From Symmetrospora coprosmae (Eukaryota > Basidiomycota > Cystobasidiomycetes > Symmetrosporaceae): a DNA stretch of 64,000 bases. The notes beneath the pieces are model-generated. The model made no database searches. It was not told where the DNA came from and saw nothing but the letters and a program-made list of their open reading frames with translations. The position numbers and the translations under genes are program-made. This document shows, piece by piece, positions 44,872 through 56,120 of the stretch. Within the stretch, counting starts at the first letter, position 1, and each line of letters begins with the position of its first letter. The stretch is from contig VUYT01000045.1 in assembly GCA_008802785.1 (NCBI GenBank), forward strand, positions 34,653 through 98,652, given 5' to 3'.

Positions 44872-46685
44872 TTAGAGCGCAGCGAACGGCTGTCCCTCAT
44901 CCTTGTACTCTTGACCCGGGATGTGCTCGACCGTGTCAAACTCCTCGAGCACTTCCCTGAACAGCTCGAGGACCTTGTCAAGATCACTCTCCCCGATGAC
45001 AAGCGGAGGGGCCAAGCGGATGCTATATGGGAGGACAGGCAGTCTCATATCAGTCCAGCTCAAACCGCTGTTGCTCAAAGTAACGCACGTATTTTCGTGC
45101 GTCGGCTTGCAGAGGACACCCTTGCTCGCCAAGAGCAGGCAGAGGTCCCAAGCTCCTCTGCCCTTTGCGGACTTGTTGTTGTCAATGACGACGGCGGAGA
45201 AGAGACCTTTGCATCGGACAGTGGTGACCCAGCCTCCCTTGCCATTCGAGTCGGCGCCAATGCTCTTGAGGCTCTCGAGGCCCTTGCCAAACTTGGCGCC
45301 GAGTGTCGCCGCGCGCTCCGGCAGCTTCTCATCAATGAGGACATCGAGCGCAGCGATTGCCACGGCGCATCCGAGCGGGTTGCCGCCGTATGTCGAGCCG
45401 TGCTCTCCCGGGCGGATCTGAAGCATGACGTCCTTGCTCGCGAGCACGGCCGAGACGGGGTAGACGCCTCCCGAGAGGGCCTTGCCGAGCGTGACAATGT
45501 CGGGCTTTACGCTAGGGCTGTGCTGGAAGCAGAGCAGCTTGCCCGTGCGCCCGAGACCGGTCTGGATCTCGTCGCAGATGAGGAGGACATTGTGCTTCCT
45601 GCAGAGCGCCTGCACGCGCTCGAGATAGTCGTCGTCGGGGATGACGATGCCCGCCTCGCCTTGGATGGGCTCGACGAGAAAGGCCGCTACATCCTTCCCG
45701 TGCGCCTCAAGCGCGCGCTCGAGGTCTGCAATGTTATTGTACCGGATCTGGCGCTCCGATGACTTGACCGGGCACACGGGGCCCATCGTGTCGAAGAAGG
45801 GGCCAAAGCCGTTGGTCGCGCTCGAGTCCGTCGACATGGACACAATGCCCAGCGTCCGGCCGTGGAAATTGTCCGTCACCGAAAGGATGATGGCCTTGTT
45901 GGCCTCGACGCCCTTGACGCGGTACGCCCACTTCCTTGCGAGCTTGAGCGCCGTTTCAACAGCCTCGGCGCCAGTGTTCATGGGCAGAACCATGTCAAAG
46001 CTGTGGCAAGTCCGGAAACAATATGGGTTCGCTGAACGCGCATTACTGCCAACAGGCTGGAGCTAGGTGGCACGCACCCAGTGACGGAAGTGATCTTCTT
46101 CGCGTATTCCGAGAACTTGTCGGCGTGGAAGGCGCGGCTTGCGAGCGTGAGCTTCTGTGCCTGCTCGATGAGCGCGTTGACGATCTTGGGATGGCAATGG
46201 CCCTGTCATAACGAGTACGTGTATTCGGAGTACAACGTCAGCGTTCATCTCGTCCCTGGAGGCGTGTGCGACCGGTTGGTGCGGGCCGAGGGGAGAGGTG
46301 CCGAGGAGCCCGCCGCACACCCTGCACGACACAGACCACCCACCTGATTCATTGCGCAGTAGGCGCTCAAGCAATCAATGTACTCCTTCCCCTCGACGTC
46401 CCAGACTTTGGCTCCCTTTGCCCGGCTGAAGACGACGGGAAGCGGGTGGTAGTTGTGGGCCGAGTACTCGTGCTCCATGTCGATGCAGCCTTGAGAGGTG
46501 AGCTGCGCGCCGTGACCATGACCATTGCCGTTGCCGTTGCTGTGCCCACTGACGACGCTGTGCGTGCCATTGCTGTGGTGGCCATTCGTGCCATTCGAGG
46601 TGGCCCCATTGGCTCCTCCGGGTCCCTTTGCCGCCGTCGTCTTTGGCTTCTGCTCGGGCTGCGTGATGCTGGAGTCCTGGTTCAT
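44872..46685 (-). CDS. CAR2: Ornithine aminotransferase
   Basis: PLP enzyme transferring the delta-amino group of ornithine to 2-oxoglutarate, giving glutamate semialdehyde in arginine catabolism. Exons are 46685-46344, 46202-46078, 46000-45089 and 45022-44872 (509 aa). A low-complexity N-terminus (Asn/Gly/His-rich, [10 protein letters not shown]) precedes the enzyme, which starts at [17 protein letters not shown]. Motifs: [18 protein letters not shown] across a junction, [44 protein letters not shown] and the PLP lysine in [23 protein letters not shown] is made by removing the last, in-frame 66-nt intron. The N-terminal extension lacks a clear mitochondrial presequence, fitting the cytosolic fungal enzyme. 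Confidence 0.93.
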
Positions 46686-47009
46686 GGTGGATGAGGGAGA
46701 GCGTGCGCTGCAAGGGAGGGAGCGTATGTGCAGAGTAGACGGGAGGCAGAGGGAGGGAGGCCAAGGACAAGGACAAGGGGAAAACCGCACAGAAGCAAAG
46801 TGAGAGGCGTCGACGAGCACGCGGGCGGGCAGAGCGAGAGAGAGGTCTCGTGACTTCCGCCACAGCGCAGCGCTCGGCAAGATTGCCCAACGAAAGGTAT
46901 ACAATAACGAGGAGGAAAGAGCAATGATATACTACGATACTGCTATGCGCTGCGAGTTGTCGTTAATGTGTCGTCAATGCTCCCTTGCCGAAATACCTGG
47001 CCGACGCCC
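46686..47009. other. Intergenic region upstream of CAR2
   Basis: About 320 nt; no feature recognised. Confidence 0.35.
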
Positions 47010-47981
47010 CTACACAACCCCAGACTTCCCCTCTGCCAAGTCTCGTGCTCCGGAGTCCTCCTCCAGCACGCTCGTCGGCGCCGTGCTTTGGCTGTAGCCC
47101 GTCTCGTCCTCATACTGGTCCTCCTCTCCATACCCTGTCCCACTTGGTCGCAGCCCAGCATGCGATGCCCTTCTGCTGCTCCTCTTGCCTTGCCGACGCC
47201 GGCGCTCCTTCCGCACTTCAATGTCGCAGCTCCCGCCTAGTGGTGCATCGGCTCCTGACGATGACGGAGACAGGGGAGGCGAGCAGCTTGAAGGGTAGCT
47301 TGCGAGAGTGGATGCAGCGGATGAGGCGTCTGAGCGTGTTGACCGGCTTCGTTGGCTTTGGCTGCCGGATGGCCGAGAGCGCGGTGTGCGCGAATGTCGC
47401 CGTTCGGGAGCTTGTCGTGGCCGCTTGCTCTCCTGTGTACCGGTCTGTATATGAGACACAGATACACCCTGCTCCATCCCGCTGAGCGCGTCTCCGGATC
47501 GTGGCCGCGGGGCATCTGCGTCGATGCGCAGTACGGGCTGCCGCGAAGGCTGGCGAGGCTGTTGGGTTGCCGAGTCCGGAGGGGCAGGTTGCACCAACTC
47601 TTCTGCATCTGCGTCCAGCTCCGTCTCGAGGAAAATATGGCCTCGCAGGTGCCGACCATCCCTCCGGCCTGTGCCTCTGTTCCGGCGTGCGTCGAGCGAC
47701 GTCCACCAGCTCCGCAGCAGCTGCCACCGGGACAGCGTCATGGTTGCGCTGTCTTCTCCTGCGAGATGATCCGGCGCCGACGAGGACGCTCGTCCAACTC
47801 GGCTGTTGAGAGAGTACAGATCCGCCTCGTCGTCGCCGTCGTCGAGGATGTCGTCATGGATGGCTCGCGGACGTAGCTGGGGCGACGCCACGAGCGTGAT
47901 GCGGCGGGACGAGCCGCAGAAGGGCAGACAGGGCGAGATATACGGCGCGAGGTGGTCGAAGAGGGTGAAGGAGTCTGCCAT
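47010..47981 (-). CDS. Unrecognised basic, Ser/Arg-rich protein
   Basis: One open frame of 323 aa from the ATG giving MADSFTLFDHLAPYISPCLP; an upstream in-frame ATG at 48047 adds 22 residues. The first 120 residues look ordered (CGSSRRITLVASPQLRPRA, an acidic DDILDDGDDEADLYSLNSR, then SRWQLLRSWWTSLDARR). The rest is disordered, rich in Ser, Arg and Pro (RPRQAPERRHSRTPRSRPSG, SQSQRSRSTRSDASSA). No family recognised. No intron was found. The Arg/Ser composition suggests a nucleic-acid-associated or phosphorylated protein, but this is speculation. Confidence 0.5.
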   Translation of the reverse strand: MADSFTLFDHLAPYISPCLPFCGSSRRITLVASPQLRPRAIHDDILDDGDDEADLYSLNSRVGRASSSAPDHLAGEDSATMTLSRWQLLRSWWTSLDARRNRGTGRRDGRHLRGHIFLETELDADAEELVQPAPPDSATQQPRQPSRQPVLRIDADAPRPRSGDALSGMEQGVSVSHIQTGTQESKRPRQAPERRHSRTPRSRPSGSQSQRSRSTRSDASSAASTLASYPSSCSPPLSPSSSGADAPLGGSCDIEVRKERRRRQGKRSSRRASHAGLRPSGTGYGEEDQYEDETGYSQSTAPTSVLEEDSGARDLAEGKSGVV

Positions 47982-48422
47982 TGCGACAGCGAGAGGACGA
48001 GTGCGCTCAGGCCCCTTCACCGAGCCATGAGGCCTGAGGGCTGGCACAAGCTACGGTAGCACGAGGACGGTGACACAGCGGAAATGTGCCGGTGTGCTGC
48101 AATATTATTATATCGGCGGTGTCCGTGCGTGCACGCTGTACGTATGATATTCCCCGTGCCTGCAGTGGTCGTGTTTGCAATTCAAAGCAGTCCTCTGCGC
48201 TCCGTGTGCGGAGAGCGGAGGGAGGAACGGAGGGAGGAACGGAGGGAGGGAGAGGTCCCGACGGCAAGTTGGCGGCGTCGGCCCTTCTTTCCCTCGTCCC
48301 TCCCTCCCTCCTTCCACCCACCCCACCCCAAGGAAGTCCGTCTGCACAGACGCCCCAACATATACAGTATACATCCAGTACCGTAAACAGGCATCCATCC
48401 AATCTCTCCCACTCATCCTCGG
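47982..48422. other. Divergent intergenic region
   Basis: About 440 nt between two unrecognised genes, with a purine-rich 12-mer tandem repeat and a C/T-rich leader. Confidence 0.4.
48217..48252 (+). repeat. 12-mer tandem repeat
   Basis: Two perfect and one partial copy of GGAGGGAGGAAC. Confidence 0.8.
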
Positions 48423-51273
48423 ATGTCGCCGTCGAGCACCGTAGTAGTGGATCCTATCGCCGCCGCTTCCGCTCCAGCCGCCACCACCACCGCCGTCCAT
48501 CCCTCTGCACCAGCGCCCATACCGGACCGTCCAGCGGCTCGGCAGGCGACAGGGTTGGGTTCTGCATCTTCTCACAACCCCGTGAGTGCTTGGTTTCGCT
48601 CGCTCGCTTGCTCGCCCTCTCACCACGCAGATGCGGAACATGCATGCTGAAATTTTGCCACATGCCCGTCTGACTCACCGATGGCTTCAGCAGGGCAATG
48701 CGACAGCCAGGGATGGTGCTTCAGGCAGGACACCTGCGCAGGAAGCTGCAGCCTTGGAGAAGAAGGAGCGGCAGAAGGCGAAGCTGAGGGAGAGGAAGCT
48801 CGCCGAGGCTGAAGCCCGGGCTGAGGCTCAGGCTCGGCCCCAGAATCAGAAGGCAGACATGACGACGCCAAAGATAGGTGTGGATAAGGACGACGCACCA
48901 ATTTCGAACCCACTGCTGCCTTTCCCGATTCACGTCAAGCTGCCCATGCCAGCCTCCATGGGGCAGAGTGCAGGCAAGCCGCCTTCAGCCCTCTCGGAGC
49001 CTTCCGCCGTCCGCGTCAGCGTCAACCCGGTCCGTCCTTCCGAGGAGACAGCACCTGCCGAGCTGTTGAAGCACGGCCAGCTCGAGCTATCCGTCGAGCA
49101 TGAGCTTGCAGCTCAGCCGCCCAGCAAGAAAGTTCCTTGTCAGCCGACAGAATCCCCGGAGGAGGAGGTTAAGGAACAGCGTAGGCAGGAACGACAGCAG
49201 AAGCAACAGCAGAAGCAAAAGGAGAAGAAGCAAAGGAAGAAAGACAAGCTAGCAGCTGCGGCAGAAGCAGGGAAGAGGGCGGAGGCACAAGCATCAAGCG
49301 GAGACACTGCAGCCTGCCAGGTTGCCGAGCGACAGCCTGGCACGACGAACTCGTCAGCACCTACTAGCGTTGCCGCCGTTCACAAGCAGCAGGTGGAGAC
49401 CGAGTCACACGCGACTACACCCGCTGCCAGTCTGCTCGACTCTCCCAACTTCCTTTTCGCCGCCTCCGCGCCACCTTCTTCCGCCGCCGACATGGCCGAC
49501 CTCTACAACGAGGCCGGCTCTCGTGCCATCTACAACAAGAGCAAGAAGGCCCACGGAGAGGAGCTCACCATGCGTGTGTCGCTCAAGCCGCTCCCTGGTC
49601 TGGCCAAGCTACCTCCTGGCGGACAGCAGCGCAAGAAATACAGGCAGGAGATGGGAGTGGTGGAGGTGCAGCTGAAGAGGAAGAGCCACCTTCCTGTCGA
49701 GACTGCGGCAGTCTCAGAGAAAGAGAACAGGGAGCAGAAGGAATCCGTCATCGTCAAGCTACCGCGACTGCCAAAGAGCAGAGTCGAGGACAAAACGCAG
49801 GCCCAACCTTCGGGAGTGCGCTCGTCCACTACGGCAATAACGGCATCGCCACCCCTCTCCCGCCAGCACTCGCACTCTGTCTCGCGCAGCAGCGCCAACA
49901 GCCCCCATCCCTATATGCACCACCACCACAAGGCCGCCTCGGTCTCGTCCACCTGCCCCTCGACACACGTCCCCACCCCGCCCGCGTCCGTCTCGTCGCT
50001 GTCGCTTGCACACGCCAGCCGGGCCGTTGTAGTCAGCGACGAGGCCGAGCACGACGCCGCAGCAGCCACATCGCCGCGGGACCGCCTCTTCTCGCTCACC
50101 CGGTCCGTCCTCGACGACCCGGCAATCGTGGCGTCGCACCGTACCAAGGTGCACCCAAGTATGCGAGCGACGCAGCCGCACGCCGCAGGCGCCAGCCAGC
50201 AGGAGCAGACCAGGAAGGAGCAAATACGCTCGGAAATCCTGGCCGGAAGCAGCAGCAGGAGATCATCCCCCGTGCCAGGCATGAATGGCCTCAGCCTGCT
50301 CGCCGGTGTCCCAACGAGTGGGTCAGGGCATATCACAGAGCAACAGGCTGGCCTTTCATCGGTGGTCGACCCTTCGACACTGCCGCTCTCGTATCAGATG
50401 CCAGGGCCGTTCCCGATCGGGGACGTATCGCAGCACATCAGCGGCTTCGCGAGCCAGTACACGTCCGGCGAACCGGACGCCTACCAGACTGTGATTGTGG
50501 GACAAGACGGCAACACATACGTCTACGTCCAGGACTCTGCGGGCTCATTTACCGGCTACGAGCCCCAGCTGCACTACCCGCACGCCTCTCCCATGCATTC
50601 CGCCTACAACCAGTACGGACAGCAGCCCTACGCAGCCGTCAAGGCGCCCCGGCCCAGCAAGGTCGCCTCGCTGCCCACCACCATCAGGCCGTACGACTCG
50701 CCTCCCGTGTCGCCACACCAGCCCTCGCACCAGGTCCAGACGCACCGCTTCCCCGCCGGCTACCCGCCGCACTTTGCGCATGCGCATGCTCAGGCGCACG
50801 CAGCCGCCTACCCCTACGCAATGTCGGCGACGTCGTTGTCGTCCTCCCTTCATCTCGCCCCTGTCGCTTCCACTGCCGCCGCAGCCGCGCCAACGCCCAT
50901 CTCGAGCGGCGGCGTCACGTACTTCATGCCCGCGTATGCTCCGCACCATGCGTTCGCTCCTGCTGTTGCAATGCCTGAGTTCGGCGAGGAGCAGGGGCAC
51001 GAATTGTACGCTGGCGGCGCGGAGGCAGACGGCTACGCCGAGGGCGAGGGCGAGGGCGAGGCAGGGGAAGCGGATGTAGCACCGGACTGGAACGGCGGCA
51101 TGTTCGGCCACCACCCTCATCCACACCCGTTCCCATCCCAGTACATTCAGCCGCAGCACGCATACGTCTCTTCCCACCTTCATCCTCAACCCCCGCAACA
51201 GTCGCACTATCCATACCCCACCTTTTATTACCACAGTCAGCACAAGCAGGCGCACGGACAGGTCCAGTACTGA
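48423..51273 (+). CDS. Unrecognised large disordered protein
   Basis: Exon 1 48423-48581 starts MSPSSTVVVDPIAAASAP and is rich in Ala/Pro/Ser. A GTGAGT...CTTCAG intron (CTGAC branch) leads to exon 2 48691-51273; 913 aa in all. A Lys/Glu coiled segment follows the junction (EKKERQKAKLRERKLAEAEA) and another later (QRRQERQQKQQQKQKEKKQR). A conserved-looking patch is AIYNKSKKAHGEEL. Further on are QMPGPFPIGDVSQHISGFAS and GQDGNTYVYVQDSAG, then His/Tyr/Pro-rich sequence (YPPHFAHAHAQAHAAAYPYA) and GEGEGE. No domain recognised. The composition resembles fungal transcription or RNA-granule proteins, but no function is claimed. Confidence 0.55.
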
Positions 51274-51820
51274 GTCCTGCGATCGTCCCCTTGCGGCCCT
51301 GCCTCGGTCTCAGTAGCACACGTCCGCCAACCTTACAAAGCCCACAAACAATTGAAAACGAACCCATTTCACGACCTCTGTACCCGCTCTCGTCCTCGCA
51401 AACGTATCATTGGCCCCCACTGCATATGCTTATCGCACATCTCTTCTGCTCTCGCTCGATCTCAGCCCGTCCGGTCCTGCTCTTCTCGCTCGGCCCGTTC
51501 TGTCGCCCTAAAACACTGCATAGTCACATCGTTATCCGCACTTTTCGTTACGTAGGTGTTGTACGCCAGATAAAGTACCTTAGCAAATCCATTCCGTCGT
51601 ACCTTTTCGGGTCGTCTAACGTTTCCGCAGCCCAGGTCTGCTCGTGTCGACTCGCACTCGCGGGCTTACGAGTCAAGGTGAGGCAAACACCATTCTGCGC
51701 TGGGAGTCATTAATCATCTTCGTAATGTAGCAACAAGGACGTTCGTCTCACTCCTCTGGATTGTACCGCCAGTCCTTCCCGTCTCCCGTCTCCCGGTCCC
51801 GCCTAGCCGGCCAGTGCGCA
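51274..51820. other. Convergent 3' region
   Basis: About 550 nt between the disordered-protein gene and UNC50, T/C-rich, without a recognised gene. Confidence 0.4.
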
Positions 51821-53078
51821 TCAACCAAAGTAGAATCCTAGCACGCTCCTGGCTACGTTGAAGCCGAGGAGCGATATCACCCAGCCGATGAAGATGACCA
51901 CGACGGGGAAAAGGAGCAGTTCCGACCGGATGAGGAAGGGTAGAGCATTGTAGCCGAGATACGTCACGTAGAGGTACTGTGACAGTGCGACTTTTTGGGT
52001 TGACGCAGACAAAGTTGACGCAGACAAAGTAAGCAGCTTGATCCAATGGTCTCAACCGACTACACGCACCCAGATATAGCGTATTGCCAAAGAACAGGCA
52101 GATCCAGTTGCTCCTCGTAATGACGGGGCTCAGGACCAGCTGCGCGAGGTATAGCTCCAGGAACACCGGCCAGAAACTGTTCGTGTGGACGTCAAAGCTG
52201 TAAGCCCACTCGACCGTTTGGTCCGTCGCGTGGGTGTGGCTCGAGTGGGTGAAGAAGCGGTTCGATAGCGCCCACAGCGCGGTCGAGATGACGAGGCCGG
52301 AGAGGAAGAAGTCGAGCCCGACCATGCGAAGCATGAGCCCGAGAATCTGTATTGGAGGGTAGTGCGCGTATAGCACGCCCCATAGCAGGCCCGCGACTGC
52401 GAGCGAGCGATAGATAGGCGTCGCACCTCTTAGCGCGAGGTCGGCCTCCCAGACGGGCCATGGATGATGAGCGCGGGCTTACCCGCCAAGCACGCGCATA
52501 GTAGTATCACTAGCGCTGGATCATCGCGTGCCCTGGACGGCAGCGTAGACGAGACGGTGGTGAGCAGCGTGCCTGAGAGCGCGTCTGCGGTCGCGTCGCC
52601 CTCACCAGGTGTTCTTCGTCTGCTTGTGGTAGTAGACATTCCGGTACACTCTCCGTGGACTGAAGAAGAGGTAGGTGACCTGCCATGCTGCCAGCTCAAA
52701 GTCCTGGTTGCCGTGTGCAGGGACGGGTGAGGCAGGCAAGGCGCGTGACGATGGGGGTGTGAGCCGAGTCGATAGGGAGAGGCCCGGCAGATGCGCGCAG
52801 GATGGCAGGAGAACGGTGGAGAGTCAGTCCGCGCTTCATGCCATGCGGGCAGCAACTGTCAAAAGGGCGTGATGCCGCACCATCTGCTTGAAGTTGGCCC
52901 CTCGTCGGACGAGGATCCTGAGCTTTGCGAGTGCCGTCTTTCCCTGGGCGAGCCCTACGTTCTTCAACCTGTTTCCGGTTCCCCTTGCGCTGCCACCATT
53001 CTGCTGCTGCTGCGATAATGGCGAGGGTGATCTGTGCAGCGTATGGGGTGCTGTCGTGGGTAGCAGGGACGACGACAT
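51821..53078 (-). CDS. UNC-50 family membrane protein
   Basis: Golgi multi-pass protein involved in vesicle traffic. Exons are 53078-52881, 52703-52606, 52532-52483, 52396-52070 and 51990-51821 (280 aa, normal length). The cytoplasmic N-terminus (MSSSLLPTTAPHTLH) leads to a basic amphipathic segment. The family core reads DFELAAWQVTYLFFSPRRVY and NVYYHKQTKNTWARDDPALV across a junction. Then come WAYSFDVHTNSFWPVFLELY and GNTLYLVALSQYLYVTYLGY, with YNALPFL next. The last block needs the unusual acceptor AAAAAG; the neighbouring CACAG acceptor is out of phase. That intron carries a 15-bp perfect tandem duplication. Confidence 0.87.
51999..52028 (+). repeat. 15-bp perfect tandem duplication in a UNC50 intron
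   Basis: Two adjacent copies of GTTGACGCAGACAAA (plus-strand reading), close to the 3' splice site of the last UNC50 intron. Confidence 0.9.
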
Positions 53079-53463
53079 TGTCGCGTCACGGTGGCCAGCC
53101 AGGCGGATTCGGAGAGCCAGGGTGCGTGCAGGGCTGGGGCCGCTCTGATACTTGCAAGCAGTTCCGGATCTATACTGCAAGCGCCTTCCACTTGATAACG
53201 GTTGTGATGGTGATGACGAGGATGATGGACCGACTGCTCCTTGCTCTACACTACTCTGTGCTCCCTCCCTCCGCGTTCAAGTTGCCCGCGCCACTTTGGA
53301 GCTCTCAACCCAAAAGCCATCTCACGGCCGGAGCTGCCCAGGCTGCAGACGGATACCGTACCTCAGGGCATTCACGTCCGCCACGCTGGCTGGAGCGACA
53401 GAGCCGTCGCAGCTCCTTCGCCGTCGACGGCCCAGCGGGACTGGGACTGCCTCCGAAGAGCGC
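53079..53463. other. Divergent promoter, UNC50 / GDSL esterase
   Basis: 385 nt between the two start codons; no element recognised. Confidence 0.4.
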
Positions 53464-54924
53464 ATGACGGCATCTCAGACGGCCCTGCTGCCGCAGCCGC
53501 TTCACGCCGGGAAAGATGCCAAAGCGAGCTTCTGGCGGCGCAAGCGCACATACATGATTGCAGGCATCCTTGCGGTCATCATCGTCGTGGCCGTCGTCGT
53601 CCCCGTCAAGGTCGTCCAGTCGCGCAGAGGGCCTGGCATCTCGGAAGAAGAGCTCTTCTTCCCTGCGGGCAGCTTGAACGGGCCCTTGGGCAATGGAGGG
53701 CAGCGTGTGAACGTGTCGCAGTATGACCAGCTGCTCGTGTGAGTTGCAGTTTCTCGCATCCTCCTACGGCAGCTCCTTAGCTACGATTAGCTCTTCCTTC
53801 CTGACACACCGGCTTGGCAATCTGCCCCACCAGGTTCGGGTCGAGCTACAGCGACAATGGCCACGCACGAGAAGCCAGATGGGCTGGCACCATTCCAGGC
53901 AACGGCTATGCAGTGCGGCGCGTCCCTCTCTCAAGCTCTCCAGGCTCTTGCTGATCCCATGCGGCCCCCTCCTTCCCTAGGGCGTGTGGTCAAACGGCCC
54001 TGTATGGGTAACTTACCTCCAGAGATTCCTCGGCGGCGACCGAGTCACGCACCTCAATTATGCATACGGGGGCGCGACCATCCAACGGCGCCTGAACCCG
54101 TCCGGCCCGCCGACTGCCGGCGAGCAGATCCAGACATATCTCTCGCAGCTCGCCACAAACGCCTCTTCCGACGCGAGCCTCTACTCGCGCAAGAGCCTAG
54201 TGCCCACCTTCACCACGACCAACGACATCAACTCGGTCTGGCGCAACTATCTCGATCCCAGCAACGCAGACTATGCGAATCTAACCACGGCTAGAAGCGA
54301 CATCCGCCAATCGGCCAATCAATTCATCGAGGAACTGCGCGCCCTCATCCCTCGCACAGGCGCGAACGCCTCGTCGTCGGCATATGATCGCATGCAGAGG
54401 GCGCCGGACTTTCTCATCCTCCCAATCCTGCCGGTCGAGCTCACGCCACAGTCGCGGCAGCTGGCACGGGACGCCAACATGACCATCGAAGGGGTAGCTG
54501 AGATCACGAAAGCGTACAACACTGCACTCATTCAGGGAGCGCGGTCCCTCGCGAGCACGCTCGGCAGCAGAGGCAACGTCTTCACACACGATGTGCCCAG
54601 GTGCGCCTCTCCGGCTTGTCATTTCGCTCGCTCGTTGGGCTGTAACGCTAATATGGCAACACCCTGCAGCTGGTTCTATCGCATGAACTCGAGTCTATCT
54701 GACTATGGCATCTCGCGCATCGACGCTGGCTGCTCGCAAGTGGGGTGCAGCAATCCGCGGCGCTATGTCTGGTGGTGAGTGCGGCTTCCACATGCCCGTG
54801 CGGTTGTCCCCCACACTGAAGCGCATACAACGCTAGGGACCACCTTCACCTTGTTACGAGCATGCAGGAGCGCTTTGCGGAAAACTGTGCGAGGGTTGTG
54901 TTGGGGACGAATTCGACAGCTTGA
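53464..54924 (+). CDS. Membrane-anchored GDSL/SGNH esterase
   Basis: Predicted extracellular ester hydrolase. Exons are 53464-53738, 53834-53912, 53981-54600, 54670-54774 and 54837-54924 (388 aa). The N-terminus is cytoplasmic and basic (FWRRKRTYM) followed by one hydrophobic helix (IAGILAVIIVVAVVVPVKVV), so the protein is probably type II with its catalytic part outside or in the secretory lumen. GDSL block I is VFGSSYSDNGH with Ser96 as nucleophile; the canonical Asp before it is Ser. Block III includes TTTNDINSVWRNY. The catalytic Asp361 and His364 are in WWDHLH, which exists only after splicing the last intron. Family ends normally at residue 388. N-glycosylation sites (NASS, NLTT) support luminal location. 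Substrate unknown; could act on wall or exogenous esters. Confidence 0.82.
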
Positions 54925-55205
54925 CGGGGCTTTGGGTGCTCGATGGACACTGCTTGCTGATTAGGGGCGAGACATGGACATTCTTGAACACAGCTAGGGA
55001 TAGGGTCAACCAGCGGATATCGCGTCTGTATCCATTAGCTGTGCTTGAGGAGTGCGAAATACGCGTCTGAAAGATGGAGAAGGAAGCGATTCATACGGCC
55101 TTCTGTCGTCGCCCTAATTTCGAGCGCCACGCCCTGCAGCACACTCTCGCTTCTACCAGTTCCCAGCGCGCGCGATAAAGCACACACGATCCTGTTGCCT
55201 CCGTC

Positions 55206-55778
55206 ATGACTCTAGGCGTGCGTGGAGCGTTCACTCTGGCGCGAGCTCCCAATGTCCCGACGCGGGCGTGCCCGTGACGTCCCGCGAAATGTAGGGAGGC
55301 CCTGACGACGGTTGTTGACGTCCGTCCCTGCAGGACAAGCTGCACAAGGCGGGCGACGCCTTCTTCGGCAGCAAGGACAGCCACGCGGAAGAGAAGCGCG
55401 AGGCCGAGGCACAGCGGGACCGCGAGGCTGAAGCCAAGCTCGCGAAGCTCCAGGGTGAGTCGCTGCTGTTGCCGTGTGTCATTCCTGATCGCCGAGGGTG
55501 GGGCCAACGCGCTCTCCTCGAGCACGGCGGGGCGGAGAGCCTGGACTGAAAGTGAGCGAGGCGGACAAGCTGACTGTACACGGCCTGTCTCGTGCTCGTG
55601 TTCAGAGAGCGGCACGGTTGGCGACTCGCACAATGGCGGCCTCTCCACCGTCCCACCTGCCGGCGGCGCAGGTCACGGCCCTGCGGATCTCCGCGAAGTA
55701 AAGCCGGTCGAGCCAGAAGTCGAGTGGGTGCCCCACGAGACTCGCAGGGCTGATGCAGAGGAGGCACTACGAGGCTGA
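55206..55778 (+). CDS. Small hydrophilic protein (101 aa), unrecognised
   Basis: Exons are 55206-55217 (MTLG), 55334-55454 and 55606-55778. The central exon gives DKLHKAGDAFFGSKDSHAEE and a Glu/Ala/Lys/Arg helix (KREAEAQRDREAEAKLAKLQ). The third exon gives ESGTVGDSHNGGLSTVPPAG and ends near EEALRG. Donor and acceptor signals are good (GTGCGT...CTGCAG; GTGAGT...GTTCAG with CTGAC) and phases match. The first exon is only 12 nt, so the start is less certain than the rest. The acidic/basic, glycine-containing, hydrophobic-poor composition is like stress hydrophilins, but I do not recognise a family. Confidence 0.55.
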
Positions 55779-56120
55779 TGTGCGCCGCGTTACAATCAAA
55801 TCTCCCAAAAAGCCTCAGGCACCGCGCCGAGAACACGGCTCTGAGGCCCGAGTCGCAGGAGAACATGAGGGGCGATGGCACAGCAGGAGAGGTGCGATAC
55901 TCTTCTGCAGTCCTGTGCGCGTTATCGATCTACAAGCTGAAGCTGATTTGACCCCGCACACCCACGCTTGCTCAGGACCTTGCTATCTGAGATGGAGCGA
56001 CACGGACATTGCATCTGAGCCGATACGAATGTATTGCATTGGGGATACGTTGCTCAACATGACACTCGGTCAATTCTTCGTGAACGCTTCACGGTCATGG
56101 TCGACAAGGGAGCCGGACAG
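55779..56120. other. Convergent 3' region
   Basis: 340 nt; nothing recognised. Confidence 0.35.
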
